A DNA stretch of 14,299 nucleotides from Fidelibacterota bacterium. Lineage in GTDB: Bacteria > Fidelibacterota > UBA2242. Shown here one piece after another: positions 1 through 6,727 of this stretch. The translations under genes and the position numbers were made by a program. The stretch spans positions 1-14,299 of the forward strand of contig JALOAB010000032.1 in the NCBI GenBank assembly GCA_023229045.1. Reading direction: 5' to 3'. The notes under the pieces are model-generated. The model did no database searches, had not been told where the DNA came from, and was given only the letters and a program-made list of their open reading frames with translations. The stretch's first letter is position 1, and each line of letters begins with the position of its first letter.

Positions 1-242
1 ATTTCAAGGAAGAAAATTTAAAGCGCATAAAAATCAAAGCTTTATCAGACACAGGCGGGACAGTCGCAATTCAAATTGGCGATGGTGACAAATATAAGAT
101 TTGGAATCTGAAAATCCCGATAAGCAAGGATTGGAAAATTATCAGCGCCAATATTAAAAACTTGTTAGTTGGTATTCAAAATATAGAGATTTCTCTGAGG
201 GATTCTGGCAGGGTGGAAATAGATTGGATTCAGTTCGAGTAA
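1..242 (+). CDS. C-terminal end of a CBM6-like carbohydrate-binding protein (5' truncated)
   Basis: Only the last 79 codons are visible; the first complete codon starts at 3 and the stop is TAA at 240-242. The residues fit the second half of a CBM6-type beta-sandwich: a GTVAIQIGDG strand, then a strand-turn like the 'vp.tg.W' segment of the family (IPISKDWKII), and a final strand VEIDWIQFE. That ending is typical of CBM6 modules, whose last strand often reads 'nlDWiqF'. In related proteins such a module is attached to xylan- or arabinoxylan-active enzymes (GH43, GH10, GH30), but the catalytic part lies outside the window, so the enzyme class cannot be stated. There is no T9SS sorting domain after the module. 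The next gene starts 51 bp downstream on the same strand, so co-transcription is possible. A different galactose-binding-like family (CBM35 or similar) is the main alternative. Confidence 0.6.
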   Translation, partial: FKEENLKRIKIKALSDTGGTVAIQIGDGDKYKIWNLKIPISKDWKIISANIKNLLVGIQNIEISLRDSGRVEIDWIQFE

Positions 243-293
243 TCGCCATCGGCGTTGAGATGAATATTTATTTTTCAAAATTGAGGTGAAGAA

Positions 294-1238
294 ATGAAAA
301 AAAGAGTCATAATCGCTGAGCTTGGAATTTTAATTGGACTTTTTCTTTTTAAATCTTGCGCGGCTAAAATGGACCGCCAGGCGCTTGTCGATTTGATGGA
401 AAATTACATAGCGGCGGTTGTCGAACACGATCCTTCCGCGATGCCGCTGGCGGAAAATGTCAAACTGGTAGAAAATACAAAGGTAACTCCCATCGGGCAG
501 GGAATTTGGAAAACGGCGACCAGCGGCTTTACTGATTTTAAAATATTCGTCGCCGATCCTGTCGACGGTCAAGTGGGAGTTATCGGCGTTATTGGTGTCA
601 ACAATGAGCCTACCATAATCGGCGCCCGCCTGAAAGTTGAAAAAGGTAAAATAATCGAGATTGATCATCTGATAATTCCAAAATATAGTGATTCACTGCA
701 CTCAAACATGGCGAAAGTCAGAGAGGGTTTGATTACGCCGATTGAGCCGACCGAACGCATCTCCCGTAAGGAAATGGTGAAAATCGCTAATTCATATTAC
801 GAGGCAATCGTAAACGATAATGGCGATTTGTGTCCCTTTGCCGATGAGAGTCAGCGGCGCGAAAACGGCGGGGTATCAGCCGGCGCAAAAACTCCCGAGG
901 AAGCCTATGACGATGATTTTTCGGTATTTCGCGCAATGAAATGTGGCGAACAGCTAAGCACGGGTGTCATGAGTTACATTACCGATATTAACCGCCGCCG
1001 TTTCATCGCGGTTGATGAAAAAATGGGACTCGTGTTCGCTTTTTCGATTTTCGTGCATGACGGTGAACCGAAAGTCATGAGAATTACGGGCGTCCCCGGG
1101 ATAACGGAAAGAGAAAATAATTGGGGCCCTTTCGATTTGCCTGCGGCTCATATCTTTAAAATAAGAAGTGGTAAGGTTTACGAAATAGAAGCTATCGGCT
1201 ATATGGCGGAACACGGCATCAAAAACGGCTGGGAATGA
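294..1238 (+). CDS. Exported protein with two tandem NTF2/SnoaL-like (DUF8021-like) domains
   Basis: A 314-residue product. The ATG is preceded by a GAGGTGAAG Shine-Dalgarno. The N-terminus (about 1-24) has KKR followed by a hydrophobic stretch and resembles a signal peptide, although Glu9 lies inside the core. Cys22 is preceded by FKS, a poor lipobox, so lipoprotein status is doubtful. Two related halves follow, about residues 25-135 and 157-306. Each has a helix with a YxxAxV-like motif, then P(L/F)AE/AD, an EN motif (VENTKV; RRENGG), a central beta-rich segment around 'VD' and 'G.V..F', and a closing strand with 'KI/KVxEIxx'. This matches the widespread NTF2-like family catalogued as DUF8021, from memory. 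No reaction is established for that family. Position between a CBM6-ended gene and aguA suggests a role in carbohydrate processing, but this is guilt by association only. Confidence 0.7.
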   Translation: MKKRVIIAELGILIGLFLFKSCAAKMDRQALVDLMENYIAAVVEHDPSAMPLAENVKLVENTKVTPIGQGIWKTATSGFTDFKIFVADPVDGQVGVIGVIGVNNEPTIIGARLKVEKGKIIEIDHLIIPKYSDSLHSNMAKVREGLITPIEPTERISRKEMVKIANSYYEAIVNDNGDLCPFADESQRRENGGVSAGAKTPEEAYDDDFSVFRAMKCGEQLSTGVMSYITDINRRRFIAVDEKMGLVFAFSIFVHDGEPKVMRITGVPGITERENNWGPFDLPAAHIFKIRSGKVYEIEAIGYMAEHGIKNGWE

Positions 1239-1332
1239 TAAGGCATTCGATACAGTCATCAAGTTTTCACTAATGCTATGCTAACAAGAAGCACTTTTGT
1301 GAGATTATTAAACACACATATCTTTTATGAAT

Positions 1333-1337
1333 GGAGG
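1333..1337 (+). promoter_or_regulatory. Shine-Dalgarno GGAGG that decides the aguA start
   Basis: GGAGG lies directly after the ATG at 1331-1333 and 8 nt before the in-frame TTG at 1346-1348. No purine-rich ribosome-binding site precedes the ATG. This makes the TTG the better start and leaves a compact signal peptide beginning MCKRNFIAIS. Confidence 0.65.
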
Positions 1338-1345
1338 AAGTAGTT

Positions 1346-3412
1346 TTGTGCAAAAGAAATTTTATCGCAATTTCTCTTTTATTTTTGTTCATTAACCTAT
1401 CTGCTGAGGACGGCCACAGTCTCTGGCTTCGTAGTAAAAGTACAGGCTCGGTAAACGTCGTATGCTCTGAGAATTCGCCGACTATAAACATAGCAAAGCA
1501 GGAATTAAAGCAGGCCTGGCGAGGCAAAACAGGCGCAACTATCGCTCTTACCATCAAATCTGATAAACTAATCAAAGATGACGGATTTAAACTCAGTTTC
1601 AATACAATTCAAGCCAACACAGATCTAGGAATTTTATACGGCGTATATGAGCTGTTGCGTCGTCAGCAAACCGGCGAACCGATCCGGGATGAGATTATAA
1701 ATCCATCATACGAACGACGTTTATTAAACCACTGGGATAATCTGACCGAGACCATTGAGCGGGGATATGCCGGAGGTTCCATTTTTTGGCGCAATGGAAA
1801 GGATTCATTAGTTGTCACTGAGGAAGATAAAACTCTGTGGCGGGAATATGCGCGCGCCAACGCTTCAATCGGAATAAATGGCACAGTCATTAATAATGTC
1901 AATGCTTCGCCATTGGTTTTAAAGTCTGAATATCTTATGAGGGTAAAAGCTATTGCCGAAGTGCTCCGTCCTTACGGCGTCAAAACCTACCTTTCAGTCA
2001 ATTTTTCTTCACCGGCAATTATAGGAGGATTGAGCACATCCGATCCATTGAATGCAAAGGTTATTAAATGGTGGCGCGACAAGGTCAACGAGATCTACAA
2101 GATTATTCCGGATTTCGGTGGTTTTCTGGTAAAAGCCAACAGTGAAGGTCAACCCGGCCCTCAGGATTTTGGCAGAACACATGCCGACGGCGCCAATATG
2201 TTGGCGGATGCCCTCAAACCATTTGGTGGAATCGTCATGTGGCGCGCGTTCGTTTATTCGGCCACCAGTGATGATCGCGCTAAACAGGCTTATGAAGAAT
2301 TCATGCCATTCGAAGGGCAATTCCGCGACAACGTCATTATTCAGATAAAAAACGGGCCGGTCGATTTTCAGCCGCGCGAACCTTTCAGTCCATTATTTGG
2401 CGCCATGGAAAAAACGGCTGTTATGCCTGAATTGCAGATCACTCAGGAATATCTCGGGCATGCCATTCACCTGGTATTTTTAGCGCCGCTATGGCAGGAA
2501 TTCCTGCAAAGCGATACTTACCAGAAAGGCGCCGGCAGTACCGTCGCCCGTTGTACTGATGGGACTCTATTCCCGAAAAGACTGACTGCGATTGCAGGTG
2601 TATCCAACATTGGCCTGGATGTAAACTGGTGCGGGCATCACTTTGCTCAGGCAAACTGGTATGCGTTTGGTCGTCTGGCATGGAATAACAACCTGAGCAG
2701 TGAGACGATTGCGGACGAATGGCTTAAACTTACTTTTTATAATTACAATTCGGATCAGTCGGAACCGATTGCCTTTTCAGACGACTGGGAAGAAAATTTT
2801 CTGAATCCGGTCAAACAGATAATGCTGGAGAGCCGCGAAGTTGCGGTAAACTATATGATGCCGTTGGGATTGCATCATATTTTTGCCGCTGACCATCACT
2901 ACGGTCCGGGACCGTGGTGGGCGCCGGCGGGCGTAAGACGCGATTGGACACCGCCTTATTATCATCAAGCCGATACCAACGGCATCGGATTCGACCGAAC
3001 CGATAAAGGCAGTGATGCTGTTAGTCAGTATCACGAGCCGCTCCGGTCGCAATTCAACGATCTGAAAACTTGTCCGGAAGAATATTTACTGTGGTTTCAC
3101 CATCTGCCCTGGAATTACACAGTGAAAAGCGGGCGAACGCTCTGGGATGAAATGTGCTATCGTTACGATTCGGGATTGCAGGCAGTGCGTGAATTCCAAA
3201 AGACATGGGATAGAGTAGAGCTTTATGTCGATCCGGATCGATTTACGCACGTCCAAAGCAAACTCCGCCGTCAGTGTCGGAATGCCCAGGTCTGGAAAGA
3301 CGCCTGCTTGCTTTATTTTCAGCAATTCAGCCGAAAGCCGATTCCCTATGAAATCGACCGTCCGGTTTATGACCTGAAGGATTTGATAGAAATGGATATG
3401 TTATCGCAATAA
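1346..3412 (+). CDS. aguA: GH67 alpha-glucuronidase, exported
   Basis: Hydrolyses alpha-1,2-linked (4-O-methyl)glucuronic acid from the terminal xylose of xylo-oligosaccharides produced from glucuronoxylan. The protein is 688 residues from the TTG start (693 from the ATG at 1331), full length for GH67. Signature blocks run throughout: RLLNHWDNL, ERGYAGGSIFW, RANASIGINGTVINNVNA, KANSEGQPGPQDFGRTHADG, WRAFVY, QITQEYLG, GLHHIFAADHHYGPGPWW, GIGFDRT and LWFHHLPWN. In TTG numbering the catalytic acid is Glu267 and the paired carboxylates are Asp340 (NGPVDF) and Glu368 (ITQEY). Their spacings of 73 and 28 equal those of E292/D365/E393 in Cellvibrio GlcA67A. Residues 1 to about 20 form a signal peptide, so the enzyme probably acts in the periplasm, whereas several Firmicutes homologues are cytosolic. 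It lies 92 bp after the previous gene. Function is near certain; the start is less so. Confidence 0.96.
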   Translation: MCKRNFIAISLLFLFINLSAEDGHSLWLRSKSTGSVNVVCSENSPTINIAKQELKQAWRGKTGATIALTIKSDKLIKDDGFKLSFNTIQANTDLGILYGVYELLRRQQTGEPIRDEIINPSYERRLLNHWDNLTETIERGYAGGSIFWRNGKDSLVVTEEDKTLWREYARANASIGINGTVINNVNASPLVLKSEYLMRVKAIAEVLRPYGVKTYLSVNFSSPAIIGGLSTSDPLNAKVIKWWRDKVNEIYKIIPDFGGFLVKANSEGQPGPQDFGRTHADGANMLADALKPFGGIVMWRAFVYSATSDDRAKQAYEEFMPFEGQFRDNVIIQIKNGPVDFQPREPFSPLFGAMEKTAVMPELQITQEYLGHAIHLVFLAPLWQEFLQSDTYQKGAGSTVARCTDGTLFPKRLTAIAGVSNIGLDVNWCGHHFAQANWYAFGRLAWNNNLSSETIADEWLKLTFYNYNSDQSEPIAFSDDWEENFLNPVKQIMLESREVAVNYMMPLGLHHIFAADHHYGPGPWWAPAGVRRDWTPPYYHQADTNGIGFDRTDKGSDAVSQYHEPLRSQFNDLKTCPEEYLLWFHHLPWNYTVKSGRTLWDEMCYRYDSGLQAVREFQKTWDRVELYVDPDRFTHVQSKLRRQCRNAQVWKDACLLYFQQFSRKPIPYEIDRPVYDLKDLIEMDMLSQ

Positions 3413-3470
3413 ATGAGTAATTTTTTGTTGACAGTTCTAAGTATTCTCAATAATACAATTCGGCGCAAAA

Positions 3471-3484
3471 GCCTTGATCAAGGC
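3471..3484. promoter_or_regulatory. Perfect 14-bp palindrome, possible regulator site
   Basis: GCCTTGATCAAGGC is a perfect inverted repeat with centre GATC. It lacks the central CG expected of a LacI-family operator, so if it binds a protein the regulator may be of another type. In RNA it could fold only as a 5-bp stem with a four-base loop, and no U-tract follows directly. A weaker inverted repeat, GGTAAG/CTTACC (3486-3491 and 3503-3508), lies immediately downstream. A weak terminator for aguA is the alternative reading. Confidence 0.35.
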
Positions 3485-3563
3485 GGGTAAGATTCAATCC
3501 GGCTTACCGCAATCGATGCACCCTTTTTAAATTTCTTATCAGTGTGTAAGAAAAGACTTATGA

Positions 3564-3577
3564 GTAAAACGTTTTAC
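3564..3577. promoter_or_regulatory. Perfect LacI/GalR-family operator palindrome
   Basis: GTAAAACGTTTTAC is a perfect 14-bp inverted repeat around a central CG, with the AAACGTTT core seen in PurR, CcpA (cre) and GalR-type operators. It lies 147 bp before the first of two LacI-family genes and 87 bp before the TTGACA box at 3664. This fits autoregulation, and control of the surface-protein gene if that is transcribed with the regulators. Which regulator binds cannot be told from the sequence. Confidence 0.65.
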
Positions 3578-3663
3578 CTAATAAATGGCACCAATTTGTT
3601 CTTATCAGTTTTAGATTATCTCGATAATAAATATAAAAATTTTAAGAATTGTAAAAATAATTG

Positions 3664-3692
3664 TTGACACTTATATTTTAGTAAAATAAATT
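3664..3692 (+). promoter_or_regulatory. Candidate promoter for the LacI gene pair
   Basis: TTGACA (3664-3669) is separated by 17 bp from TAAATT (3687-3692), which would place the transcription start near 3699, about 25 bp before the ATG. The -35 box is perfect and the -10 box is moderate. Promoter rules in FCB bacteria can differ from the sigma-70 consensus, which lowers confidence. A similar TTGACA lies at 3428-3433 with a weaker TAATAC 17 bp later. Confidence 0.45.
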
Positions 3693-3723
3693 AAACCGTT
3701 ATTACACATAAAGAGGAATATAG

Positions 3724-4746
3724 ATGTCGCCAACGATCAAAGATATAGCAAAGAAAGCAGGAGTTTCGATTGCAACTGTTTCCATCGTATTGAATGGAAA
3801 AGCGAAAGTGTCGGCTACTACCAAAGAGAAGGTCGAAGCCGTGATCAAGGAGATGGATTACCATCCTTTGCATTCGGCGCGAAGATTGGCGACTCAAACT
3901 ACCGGCAATATTGGCTACATTATTTGGGATGGTTACTTTTCCGAGGCTGAAATGTTTTACAGCCAGGTGTTTTGGGGAGTGGAATATGCGGCCCGGAATA
4001 ATGATTATTACGTTCTCGTAACAACGGTCAAAGAAAAATTCAATCCTAAAGAGGATCTGCCTCGTTTTTTAAGATCCAGAGTAGTTGACGGAATTGTTAT
4101 TATGGGTAAAATGCCGACATCGTTATTGGATTATTTGGAATATCTCAAAATTCCATTTGTACTGGTTGATTTCGAGGTCCAGCGCAAGGCTTATAATAGT
4201 ATTCAGTTTGATAATTATAACGGCACCTACGGAGCGATTGAATATTTACTTCAGCAGGGGCGTAAAAATATTGCTTATGTCGGCGGTTTAATCAATCACC
4301 CTTCAATAAGAAAGCGTTATAATGGTTATCGGGATGCGTTAGAAGCTCATAACATACCTGCTGAAATTATTCAAAAATTCAGCTATTGTGTGGATGTCGA
4401 AAACACCAGCGAAATCGGGACGGAAGGAGCCGTACAATTATTAAAAAAACATCCTGAAATCGATGCCATTTTCGGTTGTACAGATCATATTGCGCTTGGA
4501 GTGATCGAAGGGATTCAAAAACTCGGTCGCTCAGTACCAAAGGATGTGGCAGTCATCGGTTTTGATGATATCCCGATTTCATCTTATAATAAACCAAAAT
4601 TAACGACTCTGCGGGTCCCAAAGATGTCAGTTGGCAAAGAGGCTTTCAATTTGCTATTGGATGTGATGAAAAAGCCTGATATGAAGTCTCATACCCGCAT
4701 TTTGCCGGTAGAGTTGATAATTCGTGGAAGTAGTCAATGCAATTAG
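3724..4746 (+). CDS. LacI/GalR-family transcriptional regulator (first of pair)
   Basis: A 340-residue cytosolic, sugar-responsive DNA-binding protein. Residues 4-25 form the LacI-type helix-turn-helix (TIKDIAKKAGVS, then TVSIVLNG). Residues 46-58 form the hinge, YHPLHSARRLATQ, with Leu55 as the minor-groove-inserting leucine. Residues from about 62 to 335 form a periplasmic-binding-protein-like sensor with DGIVIMG, KNIAYVGG, RYNGYRDAL and the family hallmark VAVIGFDD, then TTLRVP. The residues matching LacI Tyr17/Gln18/Arg22 are Ile16, Ala17 and Ile21. The ATG has GAGGA 6 nt upstream. It ends in TAG and the next regulator starts 24 bp later, so both are probably on one transcript. The perfect operator palindrome 147 bp upstream suggests autoregulation. 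The effector is probably a xylan-derived sugar, inferred only from the neighbouring aguA. Confidence 0.93.
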   Translation: MSPTIKDIAKKAGVSIATVSIVLNGKAKVSATTKEKVEAVIKEMDYHPLHSARRLATQTTGNIGYIIWDGYFSEAEMFYSQVFWGVEYAARNNDYYVLVTTVKEKFNPKEDLPRFLRSRVVDGIVIMGKMPTSLLDYLEYLKIPFVLVDFEVQRKAYNSIQFDNYNGTYGAIEYLLQQGRKNIAYVGGLINHPSIRKRYNGYRDALEAHNIPAEIIQKFSYCVDVENTSEIGTEGAVQLLKKHPEIDAIFGCTDHIALGVIEGIQKLGRSVPKDVAVIGFDDIPISSYNKPKLTTLRVPKMSVGKEAFNLLLDVMKKPDMKSHTRILPVELIIRGSSQCN

Positions 4747-4770
4747 GAAAGATAAATAAGGAATAACTAG

Positions 4771-5781
4771 GTGAAATCACCAACAATAAGAGAAATCGCC
4801 CGGATAGCGGAATGCTCGCTGTCAACGGTTTCTAAGGCGATTAACGGTCGGGCGGATATAAGTGAGTCCACCCGTCGGCGGATCCTGAAGATCGTCGGCG
4901 ATAACAACTATACCCCAAGTGCCCTTGGCAAAGGATTAAAAAATCAAAGAACCGAGAACATCGGAGTGATTTTTTCAAAAGAGGATCGCCCGCTATCGCT
5001 AAACCCGTTTTATTCCAGAATCCTCGAGGGCATAGAAGCCGAATTAGCTATAAATAAATATAATCTGGTGCTCTGCCTGACTGTCGATAAAAAGACCAAT
5101 AATTATCCGAAAATGATTCGGGAAAGAAATGTTGACGGAGTGATTCTGATCAGTGTCCAAAAAGAAGCCTTTGTAAACCAATTAATGGACGATCGTATTC
5201 CGTTGGTGCTAGTTGATCCGAATTCGAATTATCACAATGCTACGCAGGTCGTTATTGACAATGAGGACGGAGCTTTCCAGGCTACCCAGTATTTGATTCT
5301 AAAGGGGCACAAAAAAATAGCGTTTATATCGCCGCATCTCGATCGCGACAGTTTTCGCCTGAGATACGCTGGCTTCAATAAAGCGATGACCCATTATCAT
5401 TTATCAATCGATGAGAATTATGTTCAGATCGAAGGTCTTGAGCACGGATATGATCAGGTCAGGCGTTTGCTACAGTTGAAGGAGCGACCAACGGCTATGT
5501 TTATTGCAAATGATTTAAATGTGATGTATGCCTATCAGGCGATCCGGGATTTGCACCTAAAAATACCTGAGGATATCAGTATCGTTGGATTTGATGATAT
5601 CGCCTGGTCGAAAATTGCTTCACCGCAATTAACGACAATGCGCGTTTATAAAGAGGAAATGGGTTCGATCGCGGTGCGCAATCTGCTTAATATTATTAGT
5701 AATGACAAAGCATCAGCGATCACTACGATTTTACCGGTGAAATTAATCGAACGTAATTCAGTCAAGGATTTAAATGAATGA
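4771..5781 (+). CDS. LacI/GalR-family transcriptional regulator (second of pair)
   Basis: A 336-residue product starting at GTG, with AAGGA (4758-4762) 8 nt upstream. Residues 5-26 are the HTH (TIREIARIAECS, then TVSKAINGRADIS). The hinge, YTPSALGKGLKNQRT, keeps the leucine at 56 but has lost the usual 'AR' before it. The sensor domain from about 62 shows ENIGVIFS, VDGVILI, IPLVLVDPN, KKIAFISPH, RYAGFNKAM and the hallmark ISIVGFDDIAW, then LTTMRV. The positions matching LacI Tyr17/Gln18/Arg22 are Leu17, Ser18 and Lys22, unlike the first regulator, so the two probably read different operators. The turn of the HTH has Glu-Cys-Ser where Gly-Val-Ser is usual. It is 24 bp from the previous gene and 49 bp from the next, so it may be co-transcribed with both. 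Function as a regulator is secure; ligand and targets are not visible. Confidence 0.92.
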   Translation: MKSPTIREIARIAECSLSTVSKAINGRADISESTRRRILKIVGDNNYTPSALGKGLKNQRTENIGVIFSKEDRPLSLNPFYSRILEGIEAELAINKYNLVLCLTVDKKTNNYPKMIRERNVDGVILISVQKEAFVNQLMDDRIPLVLVDPNSNYHNATQVVIDNEDGAFQATQYLILKGHKKIAFISPHLDRDSFRLRYAGFNKAMTHYHLSIDENYVQIEGLEHGYDQVRRLLQLKERPTAMFIANDLNVMYAYQAIRDLHLKIPEDISIVGFDDIAWSKIASPQLTTMRVYKEEMGSIAVRNLLNIISNDKASAITTILPVKLIERNSVKDLNE

Positions 5782-5830
5782 TAGCGATAAAAGCTTGGTG
5801 GACAGTTATTAATAAAAAAAGGAGAGAGAA

Positions 5831-6676
5831 ATGAAGAAATTGTTCATGCTTTTCTGTTTGTGTGTTGTTTTGCTTGGTGGGAATCTGTTCTCACAGGTGA
5901 TTTTTGATTTTGAGGAGGATCATGGCGGATTCACTACGAAGTACGATTTGGTTACTTCACTTGTGAAAGCCGACGATCCTTCGGGTCTGAGTTCCGGTGC
6001 TCTGGCGGCTACATTTGCTTTGAATGCCACGGTTGATAAAAAAAGCAATATTTATAAGGGGAATATTGAGCCGGGAAATGCCCCGATTATCACATTCTAT
6101 GTGTGGTTGCCGTCTGATTTACCGGATTCGGTATATTTCAAGTATTTTGTCCAGGATAACAACTGGACCTATGCCGATGTCAAGTGGTATGCCAGTGCGA
6201 TTCCTAAGGAGGTCTGGTATCCTTTGCTATTTAATCTCGAACAGGCAAATGTAAAAACCAGTTCCTTTGATGTTGCTGAAGGTCCCCTGGGCGCAGTCGG
6301 TTTGCAGGTTTACACTGGCTATGAAACAGATGCCGATACGACTTGGGCAGGTACTATTTACATCGATAATGTTACCCTGATTGGCGCCTATCCAACGGTA
6401 ATTTCTGATTTTGAAACCGACATTGATAGTTATGAGTTGCATGCAACGAATGACTTAGTTACGGCGGTTGAGCATGCAACTGATCCGGCCGGCGCAAGTA
6501 GCGGCGCACTCGCACTTACTATAGATGCTGACGCAACGACAAAAATGAAAGGGAATGCTTTCCAATATTGTAATGTCAATGCATTGGAAGCCTCGGTAAT
6601 GACGATGAATGTCTGGTGTCCTACAGAAGTGCCTGATGGAATTTATTTTAAATTCTATGTGAAAGATAACAACTAG
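5831..6676 (+). CDS. N-terminal fragment before the amber codon
   Basis: If TAG terminates normally, this 281-residue product is what is made. It has the signal peptide (KKLFMLFCLCVVLLGG...), one complete jelly-roll repeat and about half of the second, ending at VKDNN. It would be exported to the periplasm but lacks the sorting domain needed for the surface, and would end mid-strand, so it is probably unstable. See the whole-gene entry for 5831-8827. Confidence 0.75.
   Translation: MKKLFMLFCLCVVLLGGNLFSQVIFDFEEDHGGFTTKYDLVTSLVKADDPSGLSSGALAATFALNATVDKKSNIYKGNIEPGNAPIITFYVWLPSDLPDSVYFKYFVQDNNWTYADVKWYASAIPKEVWYPLLFNLEQANVKTSSFDVAEGPLGAVGLQVYTGYETDADTTWAGTIYIDNVTLIGAYPTVISDFETDIDSYELHATNDLVTAVEHATDPAGASSGALALTIDADATTKMKGNAFQYCNVNALEASVMTMNVWCPTEVPDGIYFKFYVKDNN
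6363..6384 (+). repeat. 22-nt exact repeat, copy 1 (end of jelly-roll repeat 1)
   Basis: This stretch, which begins TCGATAATGTTACC, is identical to 7437-7458. It encodes the closing DNVTLIG strand of the first beta-sandwich. The same block in repeat 2 (VDDVKLLG) has diverged. Confidence 0.85.
6674..6676 (+). other. In-frame TAG at a Trp position
   Basis: The 14-mer GATAACAACTAGAC (6665-6678) is the paralogous match of GATAACAACTGGAC (6155-6168) in the first repeat. They differ only at 6675 (A for G), so the stop replaces the Trp of the DNNW motif in repeat 2. Downstream residues (PYYASAVPKEVWFPL) continue to match repeat 1 (KWYASAIPKEVWYPL) in the same frame. Confidence 0.9.
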
Positions 6677-6727
6677 ACGACCGCGTATACAACATATCCC
6701 TATTATGCCAGCGCTGTTCCGAAAGAA

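Larger units (their letters stand above)
3413..3723 (+). promoter_or_regulatory. Regulatory intergenic region between aguA and the LacI pair
   Basis: This 311-bp, AT-rich stretch holds no credible gene. It contains two copies of TTGTTGACA (3425-3433 and 3661-3669), each usable as a -35 box; a 14-bp palindrome at 3471-3484; an imperfect hairpin GGTAAG/CTTACC at 3486-3508; an 11-bp direct repeat TTCTTATCAGT at 3533-3543 and 3599-3609; a LacI-type palindrome at 3564-3577; and a small inverted repeat TTATC-TC-GATAA at 3616-3627. The density of symmetric elements suggests the region where sugar-responsive control of the downstream operon is concentrated. Confidence 0.6.

Noticed and set aside
244..254. 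CGCC/GGCG mini-hairpin after the CBM6-ended gene as a terminator
   Set aside because: The stem has only four pairs, the loop is three bases and no adjoining U-tract follows.
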